64,000 bases of DNA, taken from positions 39,214,724-39,278,723 of the forward strand of contig OW203763.1 in the NCBI GenBank assembly GCA_934045905.1. Direction: 5' to 3'. Each line of letters begins with the position of its first letter. Within the stretch, counting starts at the first letter, position 1. Shown here piece after piece: positions 32,735 to 45,385 of this stretch. The stretch is from Leuctra nigra (lineage: Eukaryota; Arthropoda; Insecta; Plecoptera; Leuctridae). A program made the translations under genes and the position numbers. The notes beneath the pieces were generated by a model, which worked only from the letters and a program-made list of their open reading frames with translations, ran no database searches and was not told the DNA's origin.

Positions 32735-32978
32735 CTTTATGGTCACCCACCGTTTTGTTTGCATTGGATCCTACAAGAGTAAATTGATCAATCTTGACGA
32801 ACTAAATTAGACATCAATCGTAGGTGGTATGTTTTATAAATTTGTATTGTTTTTATCATACGTTAACCACAATCATTTTTATTATAAATCATAATCAATT
32901 TCTAATTTATTTTGATAACAATAAAATTTACGAAATGATTCCAGTTCGAATCGTAAATTTATTTTAATTTTTTAACTA

Positions 32979-33457
32979 CAGAGACTAGACCTACACTTCC
33001 CCCACCCCATCCCACCACAAGGAAAGAGCGTCATATTCAAGATTTTCGCGGTCTCGAAATGGCCAATAAGAAACGTTCTAAAATCGTAATTACGAACCGC
33101 AGTGCTCCTGAAACGCTGTGGTGGTGGGAACACGTGGGTTCGTTACGTATATAATCTAAATATGTAAATAATTATATAAATATATACGTATATATTTATA
33201 AATCATACATAAATGCGTATTAATAAGTATATTTTTAATTACTATTTACGTATTTAATGCGTTTACTATACGGATAATGTATCGACTGAGCCATCGACTT
33301 TTCATTTACTTCCATTGTCACTTGGAAGATGGCACTGATGGGAGTTCCTCCGATGGACTTGGTTGTGCTTCAAACAAACATTAGCATTTGCAGCATAGGA
33401 AGTTGACGCTCTTTCCTTGTGTTAGGGGGGGGGGGGAGGTGTAGGTCTAGTCTCTTT
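32979..33457. mobile_element. About 480-bp MITE with AGAGACTAGACCTACAC ends
   Basis: Perfect 17-base inverted ends, each followed by a C- or G-rich run and then GGAAAGAGCGTCA or its complement. No ORF. Confidence 0.75.
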
Positions 33458-34283
33458 AATTTTAACTTCTATTTTACAATAATATTAATATTATACATTT
33501 CCACTTACTAGAGGATCTAATGTTGTGTGTGTTGAGCTTGTGATACTGCATTTGTCATCCACGTCAATGCTACCTCTTGACTAATATTGTCATACCAACC
33601 ATAAAGCCCCGAATAGACATGAAACCTGTTTCAACTTCTGCATAGCTCCTGTTTCAATTACTAAATGGGGATTTATGGTATCTTAACGAGCACAATAAGT
33701 AGACAATGTAGATTCCAATGATCCTAATAAATACTTCATAATTTCAAAAATATCGATTGGGTGGGTGCATTATGGTTGGTATGGCAGAGTAGTACGCGAG
33801 TATGTTTCAGTTTAGACATATTTTTTGTCAAAGATATGTCACCCAAGGTCACAAGGGAAAGCCATATTTCATAAACAAACCTTTGTGGTCTTATCACAGA
33901 ACCTTTACCATATCACTGCAGTGGTCAGATAGGTTTACGAAAATGGCTGACTTATTTTTTTTATTTGTTTGTTGAGAGAAATAGCTGAAATCACTATCAG
34001 AAAAAGTTTGACTATAACTGGTTGTTTAAACTGATATATCTTGTATCCTGACTGTGAAATTAATTAATTGAAATTCTCTTGCATATTTTTTTTATTGAAT
34101 ACATATTATGCTTACTGAAGAGAGTGTACCTTCCAGTTCCTGTTATAACTTAAATAATGGTTGTGTATGTGCTTTACTTAATTAGGGGATACTCAATATT
34201 TTGAATAATCAAGTTTTTGTTATTTGGCCAAGTATTAAAGAACATATCCAAATATACTACTTTAAAGTTTTATTTCTGTACAT
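33458..34283. other. Gene-free spacer
   Basis: AT-rich, with no repeat boundary or coding signal I can support. Confidence 0.5.
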
Positions 34284-34526
34284 CAGAATATGTAGAAGGC
34301 CCGATGTCCATTTCACTGATTTTTTAGGTGATTTCAAAAACCATTAATTCTTTTGATAATCCCATCTTATTTGTAATTGTGACATAGTTATAAGTATTGT
34401 AAGAGAATCTCAATATAACTATATTTGTTGGCTTAAGCGAATTGCAATGGATAGAGTTTGTTTACATGATGACAAAAGTGTGCAATACAAACCCGAGAAA
34501 GCGGACATCGGGCCTTCTACTTCTGA
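34284..34526. mobile_element. MITE with GTAGAAGGCCCGAT ends, copy 1
   Basis: The left GTAGAAGGCCCGATGTCC and the inverted right GGACATCGGGCCTTCTAC are perfect 18-base mirrors. A related copy lies at 53492-53651 inside Nup155. Confidence 0.75.
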
Positions 34527-35031
34527 GGGAGTAGCACTCCACAGAGTTATTTTTAAATATGTATTGTAAATCGGCAAATTGGCACAAGTCATTCTTGCAT
34601 TAATTTGAATGCTACTGGTAGTTATTTGTGGGTTGATGACTGATGCAAGTAAGACAAAATGTTTTATTTACTTTTGGATAACTCCATCTCTGAATAATAA
34701 AATTTGCTATTAATTTTAGAATTAATTGATTAAATACAAGTTTATATTTTAGATGGTTGCGTTTTTTTTATTTTTATTGAGCTGTTTGTATAAATTACAT
34801 TACATAATGTGAAAACATAGGCAAACATGAGATACCTACAAATGAGATTATATTAATTAAAATAATGATTCAGTTATGAAAACATTTCAGACAGGAACCA
34901 GTCACACACACAAAATCACAAATGTGTTTAGTCACAGGCTAAAATCAGTTGCAGTAAAATCAAGATTAAAATATTCATCATTGCTGTAAGTTGGCTGTAA
35001 AAGTAACAGCTCGCCAAGAGACCTCTTGAAG

Positions 35032-35325
35032 TTAAAACGGCTTGTAGAGCTCTAGAAGAAAATTAAAAAATCTTCCCGCCTGACACACACCCTTGGACAT
35101 CGTCGCCAGCCTGCAGTACGAGGTCTTGATGTTGTTGGCGCTTCTCGTGTTGTAGATGTTATCTCTGCCAGTGGGGAAAATGTCCATATTCTCGTATACA
35201 AACGTGCATGTAGCTTGTATGTATACAGCCGGAAAAGGCAAAATCTTCAGCTCTTTAAAGAGAGGCCTACATGAAACTCGAGAGTGATTGAAAGTCATAG
35301 CTCTGACTATCCTTTTCTGAGCCAT
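35032..35325 (-). pseudogene. Non-LTR reverse transcriptase C-terminal fragment
   Basis: Residues AQKRIVRAMTF, then YNTRSANNIKTSYCRLATMS, then GVCQAGRFFNFL follow the same pattern as the 0-1.6 kb element (AQKRIVRSILTL, YDTRGALRL, CRLQSTSNGVIQAG), so it is a diverged relative. The frame breaks on both sides and the 3' end drifts into AT-rich sequence. Dead copy. Confidence 0.7.
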
Positions 35326-36180
35326 GAATACTTTTGAAGATTTGGGAAATAGAGCCGAGGATAGGAAATAGCTCCATTAATTTTCACATTGTTTATTAAT
35401 TTATTTGTATCAATTAATTTCCTCGTAAAGATCTCCTGTATATTTTTCAAGCACAGGGCTTTTACGATTCGGCAAGTTTCATCATCGTTCTCTTTTAAAT
35501 TTGATATAATACAATACACCAAATTTCTTCAGCACACATTTTAGTTTCACTATCCATTACACCCATGTTGCTTGTTGAAACACTGTAAATAATCTAAAAT
35601 TGATATTGGAAAATGTATTGTTTTGAAAAAGTAAATTATTCTAGTAGACCATTCTAATTATTGCAAGACTTGCAAGATAGGAGATACCTAATAGGAGTAA
35701 TACCTACTGGGACCTTTTTTCATGAAACATAGAAATCAAAAAATAAATTCTACTTTTTCAGTGAAATTTTGAAGCCAATCGGACATAGCCGTTATTGAAA
35801 AACTATATATTATATTATATTACTTATATTATGTATTATTATATTATATAATTATATATATATTTTTTATTTTTTTTTTACCAACACTTTAGACTGTTGC
35901 TCTTGCTTAGGTGATCTCCACAAATTTTGCGTGAAGTAGGTACGTGAAAATTGAATTATTATTTTCTCACTTGGACCCAAAAAGAAAGTAAATATACCTT
36001 ACCTAAGAGTCTATAACATACCTACTCGCAGAGATGTGCGATTCTGATAAAGAAATGTCAAACAAATGCAGGGCATAACGGCGAATGTAGTTTAAATGTA
36101 AGAAATCGCATCTGCCGTAAGAGTGTACCTACCTACATCGAAAATAAATTATCGACACCAAAAACAATCTGTAAGTATTG

Positions 36181-36447
36181 GAGTGTTGCTGGCGAGAATG
36201 AAAAACACGTGACACACTATCACCCTCCGTCCCTTGTCACACTCACACTATCAGAAATCGAAATCCCCCCCCCCCCCCCCCTTCCAGCATGTACACCCGC
36301 GGTCAGAAAAATCGAGAGTATGACCGCGGGTGTACATGCTGGAAGGGTGGGGGGGGGGGGGGGATTTCGATTTCTGATAGTGTGAGTGTGACAAGGGACG
36401 GAGGGTGATAGTGTGTCACGTGTTTTTCATTCTCGCCAGCAACACTC
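36181..36447. repeat. Near-perfect palindrome with about 125-bp arms
   Basis: GAGTGTTGCTGGCGAGAATG at the left returns inverted at 36428-36447. The arms stay matched through CACGTGACACACTATCACCC, a C/G homopolymer and CATGTACACCCGCGGTCA. The loop of about 15 bases is centred near 36311. The very high arm identity implies a recent origin or gene conversion. Confidence 0.85.
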
Positions 36448-38148
36448 TATAACACGGGAGGTCCTATGGAGGTCCTGAATTTAGGAAGATCCCTCGCAGA
36501 GAGGGAGATCCTAATGTGATGTACTATGGACCTCCATAGGACCTCGCAAATTGAGAGGTAAAGACAAATTTCAGAGCGGCCATTTTATCCTTTTTTGGGA
36601 TATCCATGGGACCTCCATAGTACCTCGCAAATTGGGAGGTAAAGACAGATGTCAGAGCGGCCATTTTATCCTTTTTTGCGATATCCATGGGATATCCATG
36701 GGAGCTCCCTCAATGCGATGCGATAGGGTGCAGGCGCGTAGGAACTTTATTTTGACAGGGGGGGTCAAAATTATAGGGGATCGATGGATGTCAGGAAAAG
36801 GTAGTTCACTTCTACAAGGCGTCTGGGGGACTCACCCCCAGTTAGCCCCGCAGGGCCATTTTTGAATTTTTGATACAAACTAATCGAATTTTAAGCTATT
36901 CTTCTCAAAGAAATGTAAAATGTGTGATATGCAATATTCTGTGGGAACTTAAGAAAACTTGTTTTTATAGAATTCTCAATGGCCCCGCAGGGCATATTTT
37001 TACATCTTGATAAAAAAAAAGAATCGAATTCGACGCTTTTTTGGCATCTTATTTAAAGAAATTTAAAATGTGGGTCCTATGCAATATTCTTGGGGATACA
37101 AGAGACAAAATAAAATTTAGTTATTTGACAAAATCCTAAATGGCCCCGCAGGGAAATACTTGAATTCTAGTGAAAGAGAATCGATTATGAATTGAATTTG
37201 GAATCGACCTTTGAAAAAGGTTGCAAGAGCAACAGCAATAAGCAATCAATAAGAAAAATCTGCATGTGTTTTGGAATCTATTAGTTTAACGTGTAATTAT
37301 TTAATTTAATTCATGAGGATGATCATGTTGGACAAATGAGTAAATGAGTTTTCTCATTGGATAATACCTCTGTTCAATTAGTTTTGCAAAACTTGAGAAA
37401 ATTTTGAGAATTCAACCTCATAATGAAGCAAATCTGTGCATTCTGTGCAACACTTAATCAACATTTGTGTATATCTGGATGTGTTCAGGATCTCTAGCAG
37501 GGGGGGGGTCAGAGTCTCTAGCAGGGGGGTCAGGATCTCTGGCAGGGGGGGGGGGGGGTCAGGCTCCAGACAGGGGGGTCCGTTCCCCCCTTTCCCCCCC
37601 TATTCCTACGCGCCTGATAGGGTGGCAACCAGAGTCATTTAACATTAGTTTAATGAAAAAAATACTATTACGTGTATAAACAGATTAAGGATTGTAATTT
37701 CGATTGGTTGTTTTGCCATATTTATCGTGCTTTGTGGTGCAATTTTTTATGCTATATGGGGTAAAATTTCAAATTTGTAACAAAGTTACTCGGTGACACT
37801 GATTTGACTAGGTATAGTAGAAAGAAATACATTTCCTGTCATGCACTCTGCTCAAACTAACATTCTTGAGTAGCTGCGAAAATTATTACCGCGATATTTA
37901 TCTCCAATCATCGAAAGAATCTGCACTTGCAAAGAAACTGCAATGTAAGTATTATATACTTTTATTTTATCTATTAATCGGAGGAAAGTTTTAGGCTATT
38001 ATGCATTACTGCGTGATCAGTATTTTACCGTGTTTTTCTCATTATCTTTTGCAGACGAAATCCGCATTGAGATGACTGAATCGGACTGAATGAATGCGCG
38101 AAGACCCCAAGATGGTGTTTTTCAAAGGAAATTAATGATTATCATTCT
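36448..38148. repeat. Low-copy repeats with CCCCGCAGGGC words and G tracts
   Basis: Contains duplicated phrases (GACCTCCATAG, GAGAGGTAAAGACA and CGGCCATTTTATCCTTTTTT, each about 80-100 bases apart at 36530-36710). CCCCGCAGGG occurs at about 36846, 36982 and 37143, and CTCTAGCAGGGGGG-type repeats at 37490-37580. Open frames across the G tracts are not genes. Confidence 0.5.
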
Positions 38149-38339
38149 ATAGACCGATTTAAAAATTATCTAGGTGGATCTGCTTTTCAAAAAAATTCAC
38201 ATGCAGTTTGGTTTTCCATATATCTATTGGTGTTTTACAACAATGGATAAAAACACCAACAGATATTTATGGAAAACCAAACTGTATGTGAAATTTTTTG
38301 AAAAGCAGAGCCACCTAGATAATTTTTAAATCGGTCTAT
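38149..38339. repeat. Foldback repeat with about 85-bp arms
   Basis: ATAGACCGATTTAAAAATTA at the left mirrors TAATTTTTAAATCGGTCTAT at the right. The inner arms share AACACCAA and GGAAAACCAAACTG. Non-coding. Confidence 0.8.
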
Positions 38340-38440
38340 TTCTTTGATTTATTTAATAAATAATTGTTATGAATTTTCATTTTATAATTGCATACTCTCC
38401 TCCTAATAAAGGATTAAACATCCCAATAAAGGAATATGAA

Positions 38441-38640
38441 TCCTCCCAATGTGCGAGCTTCGACCTCGCGGCATGGGAAGATTCCTCCCAATATGCGAGC
38501 TTCGACCTCGCGGCATGGGAAGAATCCTCGCAATATGCGAGCTTCGACCTCGCGGCATGGGAAGAATCCTCCCAATATGCGAGCTTCGACCTCGCGGCAT
38601 GGGAAGAATCCTCGCAATGTGCGAGCTTTGATCTCGCAGT
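38441..38640. repeat. 42-bp tandem repeat with internal hairpin
   Basis: Four to five units of 42 bases built on ATGCGAGCTTCGACCTCGC and GGCATGGGAAGAATCC. GCGAG and CTCGC in each unit can pair. Open in several frames on both strands, because 42 is a multiple of three. Confidence 0.9.
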
Positions 38641-39463
38641 GCGATGTCCCAGGGACATCGCGTGGAGTGACAAAAGGCAGGCAATAGGAGGCGTATGGGA
38701 GGATTTTGGGAGGTTTTGCGAGGTACTATGGATGTCCCTCTCAAAAAGGCAGGAGCTCCTATGGCTATCCATAGTACATCTTTGTGTTACCTGGGCCCAA
38801 ACTGCTAAGTTGGAGCTCGAATTACAATCAATATTTGTTGAATGGAAGAATAATTGTTATAATCAAACCCTCCAACCCCACCTGCTCGAAATCTGCGTTT
38901 ACTTCTGTGTTTCGTCTGGATAATCAAAATTTGACAAAGTGCCTAGGTACCTACTTAGAATCTTGCAAGCGTGACCGCGGGTGTACGTAATGACTGGACG
39001 CCGTCTTTCAAGTGTCCTCCATCCTTCCATTCCAAAGGAAAAGCTGTCACTTGATATGATGCATTTGGTTTGCACATTTTATATGGAATTGCCTGGGAGA
39101 GGAGATCTAGAATTATGCAGGAAGTAATATTCTGTGTCTTGGACTTGTGTACCGGTTGGCGCAAAAATCACCATGTTTGAGAGGTTACTCCGACAGAACT
39201 ATAAAAGATGAAGAGCTGAAATTTTCACACATTATAAGAAGACATATGAAAATTTAATTTGTGTAATTTTCAGAAAGTTTTGAAAAGTTACTGGCATTTG
39301 AATTAAGATGTTGAAAAACAGTTCATACCAGCGTTATAAAACAAACTTGAACATAATTTACTGCACTGAAAACAAAAATATAAGATTCGTGTCCACTAAT
39401 TTCGGTATCACAGATTCATAAATCTATATTACAATGGAAACATCGTTTGTACATATTCCACAA

Positions 39464-39898
39464 GGAAAATGGTGGACCGAACAACATAATTTCACCACAA
39501 TCCTTCAAACAAGTCAATCATCTCATATTCTTATTTTTTAATTGTAACTAGGAAAATGGTGGACCAAACAACATAATTTCACCACAATCCTTCAAACAAG
39601 TCAATCATCTCATATTCTTATTTTTTCATTGTAACTAGGAAAATGGTGGACCAAACAACATAATTTCACCACAATCCTTCAAACAAGTCAATCATCTCAT
39701 ATTCTGATTTTTCAATTGTAACTATAGGAAAATGGTGGACCAAACAACATAATTTCACCACAATCCTTCAAACAAGTCAATCATCTCATATTCTGATTTT
39801 TCAATTGTAACTATAGGAAAATGGTGGACCAAACAACATAATTTCACCACAATCCTTCAAACAAGTCAATCATCTCATATTCTGATTTTTCAATTGTA
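39464..39898. repeat. 87-89-bp tandem repeat, five units
   Basis: Units start at GGAAAATGGTGGACC: 39464, 39551, 39638, 39727 and 39816. The last three carry an extra TA before GGAAAA, which explains the change from 87 to 89. Non-coding. Confidence 0.95.
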
Positions 39899-39939
39899 TA
39901 ACATCAATAAGTTACATGGTAGATCAACAATGACCAATG

Positions 39940-40020
39940 TGTTCATGATAATGTTGAATGTCGCCTTTTTGAATGATAATGTGCAAATAAAGATAAATTG
40001 AAATTGAAATTGAAATTGAA
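39940..40020 (+). mobile_element. 3' end of a LINE with (TTGAAA)n tail
   Basis: AATAAAGATAAATTGAAATT runs into a short (TTGAAA)n repeat ending near 40019, typical of a non-LTR retrotransposon tail. Upstream coding sequence is missing or replaced by the 87-89-bp satellite. Confidence 0.5.
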
Positions 40021-40221
40021 TAATTTCCATTTTTTTCCTTTTCAACAAAAATGATTGAAACTTGCACTTATTAATTAATGGTATGTTTTCTTACATGGGT
40101 AAACATTTCAGAACCCTACTTACCCTCTCAAACCGAGAGATTTTTTTTACCGTTCCCTGAATGACATGTTTTTTGTATTTATTTGACTCGATAATCTTTG
40201 ACTAAACCGACTAAACACATA

Positions 40222-42014
40222 CCCATAAAAACACTTCGTGTAAAAATAACAGCCAAGTCTCTTCAACTAAAAAAAATATGAAATCTAAAAATTCTGTACT
40301 GAAAAGTAGTGATATTAAAAAATGAGCCAAGTCAAACTTTATTTGAAAATCAAAAAATACTTGGCGCATCGTGTACTTATATAAATAGTTTGGAAGTATA
40401 GGCCAATTATAAAATATACATCAAATATACATATACATAGTATACCTATAATGCCCTAAAAAAACGATGCGCCAAGTATTTTTGGATTTTCAAATAAAGT
40501 TTTGACTTGGCTCATTTTTTAATATCACTACTTTTCAGTGCAAAATTTTTAGATTTCATATTTTTTTTAGTTGAAGAGACTTGGCTGTTATTTTTACACG
40601 AAGTGTTTTTTATGGGGATATCACTCCTTTTTTTAGTTTATTCTTAGGACTTGTGACAATCGAATGAACAATTTCTAAATCCTTTAAAAAAATCACGCTT
40701 TACAATTTTGTTATTCTCATGAAGAATAGCAAAGTTTTCATTCCAATCGGTCAACCCAGTTCCGAGATAATGCAACACTTCGGTTTTCAAAATGGCTGCT
40801 GAACTTTCTGCAGTGCCACATAGAATTTATAACTATAAATGATGTGTATTATTTTAAGCTTTCTGAATATGTATTTATTGTATAGGAGGGGATTATAATA
40901 ATTTATTATTATAAACGTCAATATAAACGTCAATGACGTCAATTGAATGACGTCATTTCCGGTCTCATTAATAGGAAAATTCTAGTTTGACTGTTCCTAT
41001 TCCATAAAGATGGCCTTCCGAATCGTTTGGTGCTAGTTTCATATCGATCTGTTTACCAGTTTTCGAGATATGACGTTTCTTCCGGTTTCAAAATGGCTGC
41101 TGAAATCACGGACCCCTTGAATTATAATTTAAACATGATTACATTTTATTATAAGCTGTCTCAAATAGTATATTCATTGCATCAAAATGTAAATGTGTGA
41201 GATTTTTAAAATGTGTGACGTCATTTCCGGTTTCGGTATGGGAAACTTAAAATATTATTGATGATAATACATGAAGTTGACCGTCTAAATTGTTTAGCGC
41301 TGGTTTCGTTCAAATCTATTTAGCCGTTATTGAGATATGATGTCACTTCTGGTTTCAAAATGGCGGCTTCCGGTTGGTTTTATAACAAGTCAAATGAGAT
41401 ATCAAAAGTACATACGTTACATAATTATCAAAATAATCGGATCAAATTTGTTGCCGAAATGCCAATCGATGAATTTCAAATTTCATTACGTCATTTCCGG
41501 TTTCATTAACGTAATTTTTAGTATTTTGCTAATGATAATCCATAAAGATGACCATCTGAATCGTTTGGCGCAAATTTCGTTATAATCGGACCAGCCGTTG
41601 ACAAGATATGACGTCACTTCCGGTTTCAAAATGACGGCACAAAAAATTTATGGGAGAAGGTTAAATCAGACGCCAAAAGTGCACACGTGGTAAAAATGTG
41701 AGATCAATCGGTTCAGCCGTTTAAGGCTGTGGCCTGTTTACCGGATTCTAGCTCCACCCTACTACGGAGATTATTATGAAAACCGCCCTAAAACACTGTT
41801 TTCACGGCCCTCTAGCTCGCAAAGGGCGTAACCTATTGTTCCCAAATTTGGTATATGTTGTAGGGTGGGCCATAGCTCGAAATTAAGATATATCGCAACA
41901 ATGTGAGATTTCCCAATTTTAAGATCCACAGTAAAAGTGGGTTTGCTCCAGCCTTTATATGAGAGTGTGCGCGCGCCGTACGACTTGGCTGGCGTGGAGC
42001 GACCGCTCCACTAG
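40222..42014 (-). mobile_element. 1.8-kb non-autonomous element with terminal hairpin and ETS-CRE motifs, copy 1
   Basis: Same element as 55251-57153, in reverse orientation. One end is a long hairpin (40222-40616, arms of about 190 bases, outer word CCCATAAAAACACTTCGTG). The other end is CTAGTGGAGCGGTCGCTCCA (at 41995-42014 on the minus strand). Between them a unit of roughly 270 bases recurs, each with a CCGGAAGT/TGACGTCA motif beside AAAATGGCTGC or a similar word. No transposase seen. Confidence 0.8.
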
Positions 42015-42357
42015 ATACAGATTAATCCCTACCAATGTGTAATACTGAAATTGTTGCACGATATAAAGAAATTTCCTGTGGGTGGTGCCACCCAAGTGCA
42101 TCCACGTAATCGGCGCCAATGGCAGTCTGAATGTCTCATTGTTGTCGGGCCGATATCTATTGACGGATGTTTACTCGCGTTACTTCATAGAATTCGACAG
42201 CTTAGAAATAGATTGCAAATTGTGCGATTGCTCAGCTGCAGATTTAACTCTTGAATCAATCCGTTACTGCAGGACTGGAAAAACTTTTGGCTGAAGGGCC
42301 TCATTGAGAAATTCGAGCCACAAAAAATGCGATTATCCAGATACATTTTTAGGAAGG

Positions 42358-43021
42358 AAAATGGGTCAACGATCCCCATTGTCTTGGTCGAGACCTCAAT
42401 GAAGACAATGGGTCAACGACCTCCATTGTCTTGGTCGAGACCTCAATGAAGACAATGGGTCAACGACCTCCATTGTCTTGGTCGAGACCTCAATGAAGAC
42501 AATGGGTCAACGACCTCCATTGTCTTGGTCGAAACCTCAATGAAGACAATGGGTCAACGACCTCCATTGTCTTAGTCGAGACCTCAATGAAGACAATGGC
42601 TCAACGACCCCCATTGTCTTGGTCGAGACCTCAATGAAGACAATGGGTCAACGACCCCCATTGTCTTGGTCGAGACCTCAATGAAGACAATGGGTCAACG
42701 ACCTCCATTGTCTTGGTCGAGACCTCAATGAAGACAATGGGTCAACGACCCCCATTGTCTTGGTCGAGACCTCAATGAAGACAATGGGTCAACGACCTCC
42801 ATTGTCTTGGTCGAGACCTCAATGAAGACAATGGGTCAACGACCTCCATTGTCTTGGTCGAGACCTCAATGAAGACAATGGGTCAACGACCCCCATTGTC
42901 TTGGTCGAGACCTCAATGAAGACAATGGGTCAACGACCTCCATTGTCTTGGTCGAGACCTCAATGAAGACAATGGGTCAACGACCTCCATTGTCTTGGTC
43001 GAGACCTCAATGAAGACAATG
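42358..43021. repeat. 47-bp satellite, about 14 units, each a potential hairpin
   Basis: Unit of 47 bases containing CCATTGTCTTGGTCGAGACC and AATGAAGACAATGGGTCAAC. CCATTGTCTT pairs with AAGACAATGG, and GGTCGAGACC is itself palindromic, so every unit can fold. Units alternate irregularly between GACCTCC and GACCCCC. It lies between the two inverted arms at 40.2-42.0 and 44.8-46.7 kb. Confidence 0.95.
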
Positions 43022-43969
43022 GGGGTCGGGGAGAGGTCTCCACAGAAGATTGATATTTCTTGATTGAGTTTGTTGCACTTTTTCGTTTGCACCGATTTTT
43101 ATCTTTCCTTTGATTTTGAAATGAAGGTACCACCATTACTTTTATATGCAAGGTTGTTGAACTTATTGTTCTCTAAATAAATTTGAGGAACAATACATTC
43201 TTCAGTATTAATAAGTATCCGTGAAGAGAAGGGGTTCGGGCCGGAGCAAAGCCCCCGAGAACATTTTCTATCGCAAACATAAGTTTGGTGCAATTTTGAG
43301 ACAAATTACGTCCAGTAGGTGTGAAATATATACTTGTTAATATATTTTATTAAACATTCATACATCTTTACATGTCATTTTATCAAGACAACAAACACTA
43401 GACTCTCTCTCAAGGTGTACTGTTTTCACCGCCTCCTTGATCGTCAGTCCACAACTGATGCCAACCTTACATCCCCCTTTGGGCATCGTAACGCTTCGGC
43501 TTTCTTCTTATTCTGCTTCTTGAACAAAGCGCCTGTTCAGTAATTGCTTCAGTGCCTTGTTCAGTACTTCCTTCTTGTTCAGTACTTTCTTCAGTCGTCG
43601 GACTTGGTTCACATTGATTGAGATGGATTCGGTTCCTGCGCATTATCCCCTGCGAGGTCTCAATGTTTGTATGACCGTGGGAGCAGTACTGTTTGACACC
43701 ACGTAGCCATACCTCTTCTGATCGGTCACATTAACTTTTGAGCCTAACTCCAATCATTGACTACCGCTCAGTATGGGACTCGTGACTGCTATAGCTGCAG
43801 CACTGAATGCTTCCGCCGATGTCTGAGGCCGCACTACAAACCACGATTCTGGCAATATAAAGACATTATTATTAATTTTGCTCAATGCTACAAAATGCCT
43901 TCATATTTATAGCATATGCCTAAATTAAGCTTATTGTTGTGCTGCGTCAGCTTTCCGTGCAATCTTTCC
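43022..43969. other. Gene-free spacer between satellite and retrotransposon relic
   Basis: Holds a GGAGCAAAGCCCCCGAGAAC word near 43236, similar to GGGGGCGAAGCCCCCTAGAA at about 62454, and a stretch of TTGTTCAGTACTTCCTTC-like short repeats at 43545-43590. No domain recognised. Confidence 0.4.
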
Positions 43970-44820
43970 AAATGTAAGACGATCTCAGCCGGACGAGTGA
44001 AGAATTTGACCTTGGTCTGTACGTAAGAACGGGGCGGTTCCGTTTGTCACTAGACATCGACGACAGATGACTGGCCAGTCGCATGTCCCCACCCCCAGTG
44101 TACGTCAATGCTCCAATGGTGGTAGTTCTCTTGCACGATGTCTACGATCGTGATTCTCTTTTTGTTTTCTCTTGAGGTTATTCTCAACCTGCCTCCACTT
44201 CTCCTCATCCTTGGTTGATGGATAAAGTCGCTCCGGTGCTGACGGTAAAGTTGTACGTAGCTCATGTCTCATCAACAGCTCAGCTGGGCTGCGACCTGAA
44301 GCTAGAGGTGTCGTACGATAGGCAAGAATACCAAGGTACGGGTCTTCAGCTTTCTGTAAGATAGACTTGATAGTTTTAACCATCCTCTCCGAGTCCGACA
44401 TTCCATTAGATTGGGGAAATCTCGGGCTGCTTGTAACATATGACTAAATCCCCATGATTTTGCAAATTCTCGGAACATATCCGAACGAAACTGAGGTCCG
44501 TTATCAGACATGACAACCTCAGGTATTCCAAATCTTGCAAATACTGATTTGATTCGTTGAATCACAAAACTACTTGTTGTCTTATTCAGCAACAACACTT
44601 CTGGAAATCTTGAATAATAATCGACGATTAACAAATAGTTTACTCCATTTATTTCGAACAGATCCATGCCAACTTTCTGCCAAGCTCGGTCTGGCAGAGG
44701 TGTTGATATCATCGGTTCGGCATGATTCTGTCGAAACTCCATACAGATCTGGCAGCTGGATACTAGGTCTTGGATTTGCTGTCCAATCTGTCCAACAAGT
44801 CTTGATGAAATGAGAATTGA
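43970..44820 (-). pseudogene. Ty3/gypsy-type integrase relic
   Basis: Reading minus: a zinc-finger-like end (LVSSCQICMEFRQ), then the integrase core with Asp in MDLFEINGVNYLLIVDYYSR, the second Asp in VVMSDNGPQFRS, and in another frame the catalytic Glu within NGMSDSERMVKTIKSIL. Between the last two a frameshift splits the ORF (44302-44742, then 44105-44401). The C-terminal LAYRTTPLASGRSPAELL segment is typical of Ty3/gypsy Pol. A stop follows at about 44105. No LTRs, protease or RT are seen, so this is an old fragment cut by the arm element at 44838. Confidence 0.85.
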
Positions 44821-44837
44821 ATTTGTCTACTACAATA

Positions 44838-45354
44838 ATCTAGTGGAGCGGTCGCTTCACTCAGCCAAGTCGTACCGTACACTCACAGTCACTCAACATA
44901 CCGTAAATGCCTATATAAACTGAGGAGCAGACCAACTACTTTTACTGTTGTAAGCAACAACATGGCATTTTCGGCCTACTGGATCTCAACAATGGAAAAT
45001 CTCTCATTGTTGTGAAATGTCTTAATTTTGAGCTATGGCCCACCTGACAACAAATACATCACGCGACAACAACCAGTCATGCCGTTTACGACCTAGAGGG
45101 CAGTAAAAATCGTGAAATTGCACCGCTTTCATCTGCTTTTTCTTCTTCTTCTTCTTCTTCTTCTTCTTCTTCTTCTTCTTCTTCTTCTTCTTCTTCTTCT
45201 TCTTCTTCTTCTTCTTCTTCTTCTTCTTCTTCTTCTTCTTCTTCTTCTTCTTCTTCTTCTTCTTCTTCTTCTTCTTCTTCTTCTTCTTCTTCTTCTTCTT
45301 CTTCTTCTTCTTCTTCTTCTTCTTCTTCTTCTTCTTCTTCTTCTTCTTCTTCTT

Positions 45355-45385
<31 letters not shown>

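Noticed and set aside
38441..38640. Repeat protein ORFs on both strands
   Set aside because: A 42-bp unit keeps frames open by length alone. Equal openness on both strands argues against coding.
42358..43021. CRISPR array
   Set aside because: There are no variable spacers: the whole 47-bp unit repeats. The setting is a eukaryotic genome.
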